Assembly: GCA_948467675.1 (NCBI GenBank)
Contig: CAOKFI010000006.1
Location: 1-64,000, forward strand
Reading direction: 5' to 3'
DNA from: an uncultured Porphyromonadaceae bacterium
GTDB lineage: Bacteria; Bacteroidota; Bacteroidia; Bacteroidales; Muribaculaceae
DNA length: 64,000 bases
Both the position numbers and the translations under genes were made by a program. The stretch's first letter is position 1, and each line of letters begins with the position of its first letter. Below, piece by piece: positions 9,807-20,049 of the stretch. The notes beneath the pieces were generated by a model. It made no database searches and was not told the DNA's origin. It saw only the letters and a list, made by a program, of their open reading frames with translations.

Positions 9807-9821
9807 ATGTGCCAGGCACAT
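9807..9821. repeat. Perfect 15-bp palindrome in the susC leader
   Basis: ATGTGCCAGGCACAT has two perfect 7-base arms around a central A. It sits in the 148-base gap before the first susC gene. No T-run follows, so it is not a terminator. It may be a protein-binding site or a small RNA hairpin in the susC leader. I see no confident TAnnTTTG box in this gap, so susC may be transcribed from upstream. Confidence 0.5.
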
Positions 9822-9885
9822 TGGATGTACACAACAATCTAACCTATAATACCTAAGATCTATTAAAACGTGAACCGGTAAAAAT

Positions 9886-12800
9886 ATGAGTAAAAAATTA
9901 TCAAAATTAAGGGTAGGTGCGGCATTGTTCCTGCTCTCTTTGATGGTCACACCGCAAGTCGGTAATGCAGCGGCCAATCCTGAGCCTCAGGGCACAGGGC
10001 AGACTGCTACTGCCACAATCAAGGGTACCGTTGTCGACAACGAAGGCGAACCCCTTATAGGCGTGACTGTCATGTCAAGTTCAAAAGTTGGCGTAGCCAC
10101 CGATATCGATGGTAATTTCGCCCTCAACGTAAAGCTCCCGACCACACTTACAGTGTCGTACGTGGGCTTCAAACCACAGACTATCAAGGTAGACCGCCCG
10201 ACCGACAATCTTAACATCGAGCTGGAGCTGAACTCCACATCGCTGGATGAGGTCGTTGTTGTCGGTTACGGTACACAGAAGAAGGAGACCCTTACGGGTT
10301 CTGTAGCTGCCATAACAGCCGAGACTATCCAGCAGACCGCCGCTGCCAACCTTACAACGGCACTGTCCGGACGTCTTCCGGGTCTTACCACTCTGCAGAC
10401 CTCTGGTATGCCGGGTGCCGACGATGTGACCATGTATCTTCGTGGTGCCGCCACCACCAACGGTCAGTCGCCTCTGATCCTTATCGACGGTGTGCCCCGC
10501 GACGATATCTCGTCGATCGACCCCAATGAGGTGCAGTCGATATCTATCCTGAAGGATGCATCGGCGACTGCAGTGTTCGGTGTGCGTGGTGCCAACGGTG
10601 TGATCCTCGTGACCACCCGCCGCGGTGAAAGCGGCAAGGCCAACGTAAGCGTGTCGGCCAACTACAGTCTCCAGGCATTCATCTGCAAGCCGACACGTGT
10701 GCATTCGTGGGAGTTCGCCGAGATGCGTAACCAGGCGTTCCTGAATGACGGTGGCGATCCTGCCAATATGCCCTATACCGACTATATGATCGAGAAGTAT
10801 CGCGACGGCTCTGATCCGGTATTCTATCCTGATCGTGACGTATATAACGAGTACTTCAAGAAATGGGCGCCCCAGACCCGCGTGAACGTCAATGTAAACG
10901 GCGGTAACGACAAGGTGAAATACTTCCTCAACGTAGGTTATATGGGACAGAGCGGTCAGCTCAAGAACGATGATACCAAAGCCCTCGGTTATGATCCGAG
11001 TTTCAAGAGCAACCGATTCAACTTCCGTTCTAACCTTGACTTCAATCTGTTCAAGAACCTGAAACTGTCGTTGAACGTGGCATCCTATCTTGGTAATGTC
11101 AACTCTCCGGCAGTTCCGGGCGGATATTATCCCGGTGGCGACACCCAGATGGTGACTCACAATATGACTATGGTCTGGAACACCGATCCCACCCAGCCTG
11201 GTCCTGTGACTGTGGCTGGTCTGACGGATCCGGACGGAAACCCCATCGAGCCGGGCTATGCCGTACAGCAGCAGGGCCTTTCCGGTGCCGGTTCTGTATA
11301 TGGCGACCTTAACCGCCGCGGCTATAAGCATCAGACCTACATGACTCTGAACTCATCGTTTATACTCGACTGGGGTCTCGACTTCATCACCAAAGGTCTA
11401 AGCACCAAGTTGCAGATAGCATTCGACACCAAGGCTCACGGCACCCGCCAGGGCGAGCGCGAGTATGACGTATATGATGTGCAGGTGGCTCGTGAACCCG
11501 GACAGGAATGTTACTATACCGTCCGTACAGGCAACAAGAACGACGCTCTGTCGATGATCAAGTTCTACAATACCAACTATTATCTCAATGCCCAGTACTC
11601 GATCAACTACGAGCGTGACTTCGGTCCCCACCGTGTGACCGGTATGTTCCTGTTCCAGCGCGACAACTGGCAGAAATATGCAGCGGATCTTCCTTATAAT
11701 ATGATGGGTGTCGCCGGTCGTGCCACTTACGGTTTCGACGGACGTTACCTCGCTGAGGTCAACCTCGGTTATAACGGATCGGAGCAGTTCGCCAAAGGAC
11801 ACCGCTTCGGTTTCTTCCCCGCATTCTCTGTGGGCTGGATTGTGAGCAACGAGAATTTCCTCAAGGACAACCGCTTCCTCACCAAGCTGAAACTCCGTGC
11901 ATCGTACGGTAAGGTAGGTAACGACAACCTCGGTTCCGCTCGCTTCCTCTATCTCGACGATATCCAGCTGACCGGTGGCAGCTCTACAGTCCACATGCCC
12001 TCTCTTGGCAACAACCAGTATATTCAGATCAAGAAGAAAGGCAACCCGAATATCGGCTGGGAAATCGCCTATAAGCAGAACTATGGTGTCGATTTCACAA
12101 TCTTAGGCAATGACCTTTCGATAAGCCTTGACTATTTCCGCGAGAACCGCGACAACATCCTTATTTCGCGTCAGACAATTCCCGAACTCCAGGGTCTTCC
12201 TCTGAGCACTCTTCCCAAAGTGAACATGGGTAAGATCACCAACCAGGGTTTCGAGATCGACGCAAGCTACTATAAAGGCATCAGCAAGGATTTCTCTGTG
12301 ACTGTTACCGGAAACTTCGGTTACAACCGCAACAAGATCAATTATATCGACGAGGTGTCTTATCCGACCGGCGATCAGCCCGACGGATCCAAGGGATACG
12401 CCTATCAGTATCGTCAGACCGGATTCTCTATCGGACAGTGCTGGGGATATGAGCGCGACTACTCCAATGGCAACGGCTTTATCAATACTCCCGAAGAACT
12501 TGCCTGGGCCAATGAGGCATATCAGATAGGCAAGGCCCGTATCGGTGACTTTAAGTACAAGGATGTCAATGGCGACGGCGTGATCTCCGAGAAGGATATG
12601 GTTCCGATGGGCTATGGCACAATACCCCGTATCACATACGGTTTCGGTGCCAACCTCCGCTACCGTCAGTTTGATTTCTCGTTCCAGTTCGCAGGCGTAG
12701 GACAGGTGTCAGGCACATATTCCGGCTATGGCACTACCGAGCACGGTCTCACCGGTTTCTACACCAAACAGCATCTCAACGCCTACACACCCGAGCGTTA

Positions 12801-13104
12801 TGCCGCAGGCGAGAAGATCGAGTATCCCGCTCTCTCTTATTCAGTGACAGCGAGCCACACAGCCAACGATTACTTCATCATGGACCGTTCGTTCCTGCGT
12901 CTGAAGAATCTTGAGCTTGGCTACTCTCTGTCTCCCAAAGTGCTCCGCGCTATCCGCATACAGAAAGTCCGGGCATACCTTAGCGGTACCAACCTGCTTA
13001 CTTTCAAGAAAATGAAAACCAACGTGATCGATCCCGAGCAGACTACATACAACCAGTATCCTGTGACCAAGATGTGGACTGTCGGTCTGAACGTGGTCTT
13101 CTAA
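9886..13104 (+). CDS. SusC-like TonB-dependent outer-membrane transporter 1
   Basis: 1072 residues. Imports oligosaccharides across the outer membrane using TonB energy, with a SusD lid lipoprotein. Signal peptide 1-28 (VGNAA), carboxypeptidase-regulatory-like domain at about 41-115 (IKGTVVDNEGEPLIGVTV), the SusC hallmark DEVVVVGYG at 121-129, plug domain to about 240, then the 22-strand barrel ending WTVGLNVVF with a C-terminal aromatic. Length is normal. The cognate susD begins 35 bases after the stop. Confidence 0.97.
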   Translation: MSKKLSKLRVGAALFLLSLMVTPQVGNAAANPEPQGTGQTATATIKGTVVDNEGEPLIGVTVMSSSKVGVATDIDGNFALNVKLPTTLTVSYVGFKPQTIKVDRPTDNLNIELELNSTSLDEVVVVGYGTQKKETLTGSVAAITAETIQQTAAANLTTALSGRLPGLTTLQTSGMPGADDVTMYLRGAATTNGQSPLILIDGVPRDDISSIDPNEVQSISILKDASATAVFGVRGANGVILVTTRRGESGKANVSVSANYSLQAFICKPTRVHSWEFAEMRNQAFLNDGGDPANMPYTDYMIEKYRDGSDPVFYPDRDVYNEYFKKWAPQTRVNVNVNGGNDKVKYFLNVGYMGQSGQLKNDDTKALGYDPSFKSNRFNFRSNLDFNLFKNLKLSLNVASYLGNVNSPAVPGGYYPGGDTQMVTHNMTMVWNTDPTQPGPVTVAGLTDPDGNPIEPGYAVQQQGLSGAGSVYGDLNRRGYKHQTYMTLNSSFILDWGLDFITKGLSTKLQIAFDTKAHGTRQGEREYDVYDVQVAREPGQECYYTVRTGNKNDALSMIKFYNTNYYLNAQYSINYERDFGPHRVTGMFLFQRDNWQKYAADLPYNMMGVAGRATYGFDGRYLAEVNLGYNGSEQFAKGHRFGFFPAFSVGWIVSNENFLKDNRFLTKLKLRASYGKVGNDNLGSARFLYLDDIQLTGGSSTVHMPSLGNNQYIQIKKKGNPNIGWEIAYKQNYGVDFTILGNDLSISLDYFRENRDNILISRQTIPELQGLPLSTLPKVNMGKITNQGFEIDASYYKGISKDFSVTVTGNFGYNRNKINYIDEVSYPTGDQPDGSKGYAYQYRQTGFSIGQCWGYERDYSNGNGFINTPEELAWANEAYQIGKARIGDFKYKDVNGDGVISEKDMVPMGYGTIPRITYGFGANLRYRQFDFSFQFAGVGQVSGTYSGYGTTEHGLTGFYTKQHLNAYTPERYAAGEKIEYPALSYSVTASHTANDYFIMDRSFLRLKNLELGYSLSPKVLRAIRIQKVRAYLSGTNLLTFKKMKTNVIDPEQTTYNQYPVTKMWTVGLNVVF

Positions 13105-13139
13105 TAAAATATCACCCTATAATTTAAGACTAAAACACA

Positions 13140-15047
13140 ATGAAATATAGTTCAATCTTTTTATCGGCTGCAGCAGGTCTGTTGTGCATGATGACAACCT
13201 CGTGCGCCGATGAGCTGGATATATCGCCCGACGGCTCTCTGACCATGGAGGACGTTATCTCCGATCCCGTGAAAGTGAGCGGTCTTCTGGGTTCGTGTTA
13301 TAAATATATACCTCAGAAAGGATACTCATACGTAGACTGGGAAACCTTGCTCGTGGCTCTTACCGACGATGCCTACGCCTCGGCTGACGGTGTGGGCGGT
13401 ACGCCTGTCAACATCATGTACGGCGGCCGTCACAGCACATCGTATCATCCGGTACGCGACAGCGGCGGCATGTCATCGATCGAGTCGTCTTTCAACGGTC
13501 TTCAGTGGACACGTTACTGGGGACAGGTGTTTATGTGCAACCAGTTCCTCGATATCATCGACAATGCAGCTGTGAATTCCGAAGAAGAGCGTGCCCGCTT
13601 CAAGGCTGAGGCCCGTCTGTTGCGTGCGTTTTTCTACTCGGAACTCGTACAGTACTTCGGCAAGCTGCCTATTCTGGACAAACTGACCTCTTTCGAGGAT
13701 GATTTCTCCGGATATACCCGCCGTCCCGTAAAGGAAGTCGTTGATTTCATAATTGCAGATTGCGATTATGCCATCAATACTCCCGAACTGCCGTGGCGTA
13801 TCACTACCGAGGCAGAGGCTATGCGTGTCACCAAGGCTCTGGCCTGGGCTATCAAATCCCGTATGAGCCTGTTTGCGGCATCGCCGCTTTTCTGCGAAGG
13901 CCAGAATTACTGGGAGTGGGCATATACTGTAAACAAAGATGCTGTCAAGGCTCTTGAGAGCAATGGCTACGGTCTGTTTAAGACCTGTACCGACCCGACT
14001 ACTTTCGGTACCGGCAAAGGTGCCGCTTATCGCCAGATCACAGTAGCCAACCACAAGTATTCCGCTGCTCCTGACGACCGCGAGACTATCTGGCAGCATT
14101 CTTCAGGTGAGGCCAACCACTGGCAGTGGCATATCGGATATATCGGTAACGGTGAGGCCAATACCGCTTTCTGCGGTACTTGTCCGACCCAGGAACTGGT
14201 CGACGCCTATGATATGACCGATGGCACCCCGCTGCTCGATCTTACTAAGCCTTATCTGGATGAACAGCATCTGAATCCCAATTACACAGCGTCCGCACTC
14301 AAAGCAAACGGCGGCCTTTACGATCCTGCAAGGCCCTATGATAACCGTGACCCGCGTATGGATGCTATGGTTATGCACCACGGGACATCTTTCCGTTGGG
14401 ATGGCAAGAATGTCAAGGTTGCCGCTCTGTCTGTCGACGGCGATCCGACCAAGGACGGCAAGCACTGCCCGACTCTCGACACTTCAAACCGTCAGAAGTC
14501 ACGTACCGGCTATTATGCCTGCAAATTCCTCGCGCCCAATGTCGACGGTATGGTAAAGAACTTCTATTCCTATAATTATACCGGTTCTAACCCCGCCAAG
14601 ACCAAATGGAAATTCTACCGTATGGCTGAGATATACCTCAATCTGGCGGAGGCTGCGTGCGAGGCCGGCCATCCTGTAGAAGCCGCCGAGGCTGCAAGCG
14701 AGACCCGCCGGCGTGTCGGAATGCCTGACTTTACTTCCGGAACACCGAATCTGAAATACCGTATCCGCAACGAACGCCGTGTGGAACTCGTGTGGGAGGA
14801 AAACCGCTATTTCGACCTGCGTCGTTGGCAGAATCCCGATGGCGATCTGAGAGAATGTCGCTATCTCACAGGTATGAGACCTATACGTTACTCCAATCCT
14901 ACCCGTATTGAATACGTACGCTATCAGATCAACACCAATCCGCGCGGTGGTACTGCCAACCGTGATCTCCTGCTGCCGCTTAGCACCGCTGAGGCTTCGC
15001 GTATGGAAGCCGTGACAGGCGAAAGCTGGCAGAATCCCGGATGGTGA
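13140..15047 (+). CDS. SusD/RagB-like surface glycan-binding lipoprotein 1
   Basis: 635 residues. Lipoprotein signal with Cys22 (TTSC) followed by ADELD. The SusD pattern is clear: N-terminal segment with DGSLTMEDV, TPR-like helices (ARFKAEARLLRAFFYSELVQ), the RNERRVELVWEENRYFDLRR signature near the C-terminus and the terminal ESWQNPGW. It forms the lid of the SusC1 transporter and delivers oligosaccharide to it. Immediately downstream of susC1 in the same transcription unit. Confidence 0.96.
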   Translation: MKYSSIFLSAAAGLLCMMTTSCADELDISPDGSLTMEDVISDPVKVSGLLGSCYKYIPQKGYSYVDWETLLVALTDDAYASADGVGGTPVNIMYGGRHSTSYHPVRDSGGMSSIESSFNGLQWTRYWGQVFMCNQFLDIIDNAAVNSEEERARFKAEARLLRAFFYSELVQYFGKLPILDKLTSFEDDFSGYTRRPVKEVVDFIIADCDYAINTPELPWRITTEAEAMRVTKALAWAIKSRMSLFAASPLFCEGQNYWEWAYTVNKDAVKALESNGYGLFKTCTDPTTFGTGKGAAYRQITVANHKYSAAPDDRETIWQHSSGEANHWQWHIGYIGNGEANTAFCGTCPTQELVDAYDMTDGTPLLDLTKPYLDEQHLNPNYTASALKANGGLYDPARPYDNRDPRMDAMVMHHGTSFRWDGKNVKVAALSVDGDPTKDGKHCPTLDTSNRQKSRTGYYACKFLAPNVDGMVKNFYSYNYTGSNPAKTKWKFYRMAEIYLNLAEAACEAGHPVEAAEAASETRRRVGMPDFTSGTPNLKYRIRNERRVELVWEENRYFDLRRWQNPDGDLRECRYLTGMRPIRYSNPTRIEYVRYQINTNPRGGTANRDLLLPLSTAEASRMEAVTGESWQNPGW

Positions 15048-15081
15048 TATTATGAGATTATAACATGAAAAGCCTTTAACA

Positions 15082-18000
15082 ATGATTTTTATGAAAAAAG
15101 GAATCGCTATAATGGCAGTGTGTGCGGCTATGGGTCTATCATCGGCTCCGCTCCGCGCTCAGGATGCTGCCAACCCGATACAACTGAAGGGCATCGTCAT
15201 CGACGAGACGGGAGCTCCTGCGGCAGGTGCCGTGATAAGGACTTCCAACTCAGGTAATGAGACGATTGCCGGCAACGACGGCGAGTACAACCTCACCGTC
15301 AACGATGGCAGCAAATACATAACAGTATATTATGTGGGTACCAATCCGCGTACTATGCTGGTCAGCGCCGCTGCCAAGGATCCGAATATAAGCCTCTACG
15401 AAGAACCAGGATCGCTCGACGAGGTGATCGACCTCGGCTACACTAAAGCTACGCGCCGTGAGCTTACCGGAGCGGTATCGGTAGTGACCGGTACCGAACT
15501 TGACAAATCGCCGGAGTCGAATCTCGGCAAGACTTTCGCAGGTCGTCTTGCAGGTCTTACCGTGATCGAGAACAACGGTGAGCCCGGACGCTCGGTGTCA
15601 AGCTCCACCACCAACGGTATGTCGCTTCTTGTCCGCGGTATCTCGACTATCAACGGCAACAAGCCGCTTATCGTGATCGACGGCCAGATAAGCCCCAATG
15701 TTGACTACACATACATCACCCCCGAGGAGATCGAGACTGTGACTGTGCTCAAGGATGCCGCAGCCACCGCCATTTACGGCATGCAGGGTGGCAACGGCGT
15801 GATCGTGATCACGACCAAGCGCGGTAAGATCGGCGCAAAGCAGTCGGTCAGCGTGTATGTCGACGAAGCTCTGCAGCAGGCCACTCATACTCCGCTGTTT
15901 GTAGGTGCAAGCGACTATGCCCGTATGCGTAACCAGGCAGGTTACAACGACGGCCTCGGTCTGTATTCCCAGTTCTCGAAAGAGGAGATCGAACGTTACG
16001 ATGCCGGCAACGATCCCTATTTCCCGAGCAATGACTGGTATAACCGCTACATGAACAAGACTATCTGGATGACGCGTGCCGGCCTGAGTCTCAGCGGCGG
16101 CAATGACCGTCTGCAGTATTATGCCAATGTCAACTACATGCACGAGACCTCTCCGTTCAAGACCGATGTGGCTGACGACGCAAAATACAATCCTACTCCC
16201 AATGTCAACCGTTTCAACTTCCGCTCCAACATCGATGTGAAGATCACAAGCTATCTCAAGGCTCTGATGCGCATAAGCGGTACGATCAACAATACGAAGA
16301 CTTCCGGTCACAGCAATTCGGATATATACAAGACTCTGTTCTATCTTCCGCCGACAATGTTCGGTCCCACGATTCCTGAGTTTGACGCCGAGGGCAATCC
16401 TATGAACGGAGCCGGTCAGATCGTGACTGTGGAAGGTGAAGAGGCTTCGCCTTACGGATATATCAACCGTACAGGTTACATCCACAACCTTTCTGCTGCC
16501 ATCATGGCTCAGGGCGGTCTTGAACTCGATCTCGGCATGGTGACCAAAGGCCTTTCAGCAAAAGGTATCGTAGGCTATCAGACCACTTCCAACAACTTCA
16601 CATCTACACGCCAGACATTCCAGCGCTGGGTGCGTACCAATGATCTGGACAAATTCGAGTTCACCCGTGTAGGTGAGAAGGACAACACTCCGCTGTCTTA
16701 TACCAAGACACAGGAGATGTACTATAACCTGAATCTCTCCGGCTATATCAATTACATGCGTTCGTTCGGCGACCACTACGTAAACGCTATGGCCTACGTG
16801 TTCTATCAGAACCGCGAGGTGGAGGAAACCTCAGGCGCAGGCGTGCTCCCGTACAAGCGCGAGACACTCGGTGTTACCGCTACCTACGGTTTCCGTAACC
16901 GCTATTTCATCCGTGCCGAACTCGGCTATTCCGGATCGGAGCAGTTCCATCCCGATCACCGCTGGACAGCCACTCCGGCTGTGTCGGCAAGCTGGATCGC
17001 ATCTGACGAAAGCTTCATGCAGCCTCTGAAACCGTGGCTCAACCTCGCTAAACTGCGTGCGTCGTATGGTATCACCGCCAACGATCAGCTCAGCGACGAG
17101 CGTGGCCTGTATATGGATAATGTAGACTATACCGGCAAGGAGTTCATGCGCGGCAACCCGCTGCTCGCTCCCGAGAAGTTCAAGAAACAGAACTACGGTA
17201 TCGACCTCGGATTCTTCAATGGCAGCCTGAACCTGTCGTTCGACTGGTATCGCATAATGTGCGACAACATCCTTGTGTCAGGTGCCGGTCTGATTCCGTC
17301 GTACCAGGGTATCCCGACCGAATATTTCCCGATGGTCAATGAAGGCCGCATACACAATCAGGGTTATGAGATCAGCGCCTACTGGAACAAGAGCCTGAAC
17401 CGCGACTGGTCGATATTCCTTGGCGGTTCGTTCAGCTACAACAAGAACAAGATCGACGACGTAAAGGAAGTAGCGCGTGACGGATATGCATATCCCTACG
17501 AGAACGCCGGTCAGAGCATCGGTCAGAAATGGGGCTATGTGATAGACTACTCCAACGGCAATGGATTCTTCAACTTTGAGGATGAGATTACCGGTAGCGG
17601 TATTACATATTCCGGCAAGGGTCTGGCCGCTCCCCGTGTTGGCGATTTCCGCTACAAGGATCTCAACAACGACGGTACTATCGATGAGAAGGATAAGGCT
17701 CCTATCGGCTACAGCAACTGTCCCCGCGGCTACTACAACTTCTCTGCCGGTTTCAACTGGAAAGGTCTTGAAGTAAGCCTGCTTTTCCAGGGCACTACCA
17801 AACGTTCGGTGGTTCTCAGCGGAATCGGTGCATACGAAGGACAGAAGCAGGGCGTGTTTAACGACATCCACATGAATGCCTGGACCGCCGAGCGCTTCAA
17901 CAACGGCGAGCAGATCGACTATCCGGCTCTCTCTCTCGGTCAGTCGGCAAGCAACCAGCCCAACAGCTTCTTCATCATGGACGGTTCATACCTTCGCCTG

Positions 18001-18201
18001 AAGAATGCTGAGATAGCTTATACTCTTCCTGTAAATGTATCCCGTAAAATAATGGCTGAGAAAATCCGTTTTGCTCTTAGCGGACAGAACCTTTTCACCA
18101 TTGACAATATGCGCTCCAAGCACATCGATCCGGAAATCGGCGATCTCTCTGCTTTCCAGACCTACCGTGTGATCAACTTAGGCGTAAGAGTTACATTCTA
18201 A
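15082..18201 (+). CDS. SusC-like TonB-dependent transporter 2 with divergent plug motif
   Basis: 1039 residues; ATG at 15091 (MKKGIAIM) may be the true start. Signal peptide ends near LRAQD. A regulatory-like domain (LKGIVIDETGAPAAGAVI) is followed by the plug and barrel (C-terminus INLGVRVTF). The usual DEVVVVGYG is altered to DEVIDLGYT from residue 113, so the conserved segment that precedes the plug is degenerate, while plug (GRLAGLTVIENN) and barrel appear intact. It lies 34 bases after susD1 and 7 bases before susD2. A second transporter in one PUL suggests it takes up a different fragment of the same polymer. Confidence 0.95.
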   Translation: MIFMKKGIAIMAVCAAMGLSSAPLRAQDAANPIQLKGIVIDETGAPAAGAVIRTSNSGNETIAGNDGEYNLTVNDGSKYITVYYVGTNPRTMLVSAAAKDPNISLYEEPGSLDEVIDLGYTKATRRELTGAVSVVTGTELDKSPESNLGKTFAGRLAGLTVIENNGEPGRSVSSSTTNGMSLLVRGISTINGNKPLIVIDGQISPNVDYTYITPEEIETVTVLKDAAATAIYGMQGGNGVIVITTKRGKIGAKQSVSVYVDEALQQATHTPLFVGASDYARMRNQAGYNDGLGLYSQFSKEEIERYDAGNDPYFPSNDWYNRYMNKTIWMTRAGLSLSGGNDRLQYYANVNYMHETSPFKTDVADDAKYNPTPNVNRFNFRSNIDVKITSYLKALMRISGTINNTKTSGHSNSDIYKTLFYLPPTMFGPTIPEFDAEGNPMNGAGQIVTVEGEEASPYGYINRTGYIHNLSAAIMAQGGLELDLGMVTKGLSAKGIVGYQTTSNNFTSTRQTFQRWVRTNDLDKFEFTRVGEKDNTPLSYTKTQEMYYNLNLSGYINYMRSFGDHYVNAMAYVFYQNREVEETSGAGVLPYKRETLGVTATYGFRNRYFIRAELGYSGSEQFHPDHRWTATPAVSASWIASDESFMQPLKPWLNLAKLRASYGITANDQLSDERGLYMDNVDYTGKEFMRGNPLLAPEKFKKQNYGIDLGFFNGSLNLSFDWYRIMCDNILVSGAGLIPSYQGIPTEYFPMVNEGRIHNQGYEISAYWNKSLNRDWSIFLGGSFSYNKNKIDDVKEVARDGYAYPYENAGQSIGQKWGYVIDYSNGNGFFNFEDEITGSGITYSGKGLAAPRVGDFRYKDLNNDGTIDEKDKAPIGYSNCPRGYYNFSAGFNWKGLEVSLLFQGTTKRSVVLSGIGAYEGQKQGVFNDIHMNAWTAERFNNGEQIDYPALSLGQSASNQPNSFFIMDGSYLRLKNAEIAYTLPVNVSRKIMAEKIRFALSGQNLFTIDNMRSKHIDPEIGDLSAFQTYRVINLGVRVTF

Positions 18202-18208
18202 AAACACT

Positions 18209-20017
18209 ATGACCGAAATGAAAAAGACAATAAAAATATTCGCTGTCGGACTGCTGGTAGCCGGAGGATTCTCCTCTTGTGCCAATCTCGACATGGACGA
18301 TGACGGACGTCTGACCATGGACGACATTTTCAGCCGTTACGACCGTACACAGCAATACCTTAACGGCATTCTCAACGATATGCCGAAGGTTACTCTCTCG
18401 TATGGTGCGACTTCGACACCGATGCTCGCCGGCTTTTCCGACGAGGCTCAGGATGCCAACGACGGACAGGGCAACCATGTCATGTCAAACTGGTATAACG
18501 GTGCCGGTTCGGCTGCCGACTATGCCTCTTTCCCGCTCACTGCGAAAACTATCAACTGCTGGGAACACTATTACGAGGCTATATACAAGGCCAATATGTT
18601 CCTGGAAAATATGTTGAATCCCAGCGACAAGACATTTCCGTTTGACGAGACGATGAAGACCGGCTGGATCGCTCAGGTGCGTGTAGCCCGCGCATATCAG
18701 TATCTGATGCTGGCAAAACGCTATGGCGGTGTGCCCATCGTCGATGGTCTGCGCGATGTGAACCATGATTACTCAGGCGACCGCCGTGCGTCGTTCGAGG
18801 AAGTAGCCGACTACATTATCAGCGAGTGCGATCTGGCTCTGAGCACTCCTGATGTCGAAGGCGGTTTCACCTGGATTACCACCAACAGCGTCAACCTGAC
18901 CCGTTTTGTGGCATGGGCTATAAAGAGCCAGACCGCTCTTTATGCAGCGAGCCCTCTTTTCAACAACGGATCCAGCAAATACACATGGGCTGTAGCCGCC
19001 GATATCACAAAGCAGGCTCTTGACGAATGTCTGGCTCATGGCGCGCGTCTGTACGACAAGACTCCTGAAGCCAGCAGCGCTCTCAATGTCTATGACCAGT
19101 ACTTCCTGACCAAGGCAGAGGCGACCCGCGGCAATGACCCCGAGACCATACTCCAGTCTACGACTCAGCTCAAGATCTGGCAGTACTGCGGTACTCCTAT
19201 GAACGGCAAGATGAAAGAGGCCGGAGCGTGTCCCTCGCAGGAACTCGTCGACTGCTACGATATGAAAAATGGTCAGGAAGCTATCCTCGGTTATTCCGAC
19301 GATCAGCATCTGCAGCCTATCATCAATCAGAGCTCCGGCTATGACGACAATGATCCGTACAAGAACCGCGATCCTCGCTTCGAGGCTTCGATCTACTACA
19401 ACGGCTGCCAGCGCAACCTGAATTCTCCGTCGTCGATCCTTTATACCTACGAAGGCAGCAATTGCGCGTTGTCGACCAATGTGACCGATGTGCGCTTCAC
19501 CCGTACCGGATACTACATGCGTAAGTTCAACAGCTATACTTCCGATGACTCCCATGCCGCCGACGGCTACATGCCGTTGTTCCGTCTGGCCGAGTTGTAT
19601 CTGAACTTCGCCGAGGCTGCCTACCAGAGCTCGACCCCCGATACCAAGTTCGGAAACATGAGCGCCGTGGATGCTGTCAATGCTGTACGTGCCCGCGTAG
19701 GTATGGCCGGTTTCCCGACTGGAATGAATAAGAGCGATTTCGAGCGCCGTTACCGCAAGGAGCGTCGCGTTGAGCTCGCATTCGAGGATCACCGCTACTA
19801 CGATGTACGCCGCTGGAAGATTCTGGAGCAGACCGACGGTTTCGTAACAGGCATGCAAGCCACCAAAAACAGCGATGGATCGTTCTCTTACAAGCGATTC
19901 AAACTTGCCGACCGTCGTTGCAACACACCTCGCTACTATTTCTATCCTATCGTTCAGGAGGAAGTATCGAAGATGCTCCAGCAGACCGGCGATAACTGGC
20001 AGAATCCAAATTGGTAA
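18209..20017 (+). CDS. SusD/RagB-like lipoprotein 2
   Basis: 602 residues; the in-frame ATG at 18218 gives a cleaner signal (MKKTIKIFAVG) with lipobox FSSC (Cys24 of the longer form) and a following acidic run NLDMDDDG. SusD features are VARAYQYLMLAKRYGGVP, the paired FVAWAIKSQTALYAASPLF helix, YRKERRVELAFEDHRYYDVR and a terminal NWQNPNW. It is the lid partner of SusC2, starting 7 bases after that gene. Confidence 0.96.
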   Translation: MTEMKKTIKIFAVGLLVAGGFSSCANLDMDDDGRLTMDDIFSRYDRTQQYLNGILNDMPKVTLSYGATSTPMLAGFSDEAQDANDGQGNHVMSNWYNGAGSAADYASFPLTAKTINCWEHYYEAIYKANMFLENMLNPSDKTFPFDETMKTGWIAQVRVARAYQYLMLAKRYGGVPIVDGLRDVNHDYSGDRRASFEEVADYIISECDLALSTPDVEGGFTWITTNSVNLTRFVAWAIKSQTALYAASPLFNNGSSKYTWAVAADITKQALDECLAHGARLYDKTPEASSALNVYDQYFLTKAEATRGNDPETILQSTTQLKIWQYCGTPMNGKMKEAGACPSQELVDCYDMKNGQEAILGYSDDQHLQPIINQSSGYDDNDPYKNRDPRFEASIYYNGCQRNLNSPSSILYTYEGSNCALSTNVTDVRFTRTGYYMRKFNSYTSDDSHAADGYMPLFRLAELYLNFAEAAYQSSTPDTKFGNMSAVDAVNAVRARVGMAGFPTGMNKSDFERRYRKERRVELAFEDHRYYDVRRWKILEQTDGFVTGMQATKNSDGSFSYKRFKLADRRCNTPRYYFYPIVQEEVSKMLQQTGDNWQNPNW

Positions 20018-20049
20018 TAAGGCTATTAACCTACACAGTGTAATTTAAC

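Noticed and set aside
10081-11331. 416-codon open frame antisense to susC1
   Set aside because: No recognisable motifs; composition is that expected opposite a highly biased coding gene. The plus-strand susC is certain.
18773-19858. 361-codon open frame antisense to susD2
   Set aside because: Shadow of the susD2 coding strand without promoter or family match.
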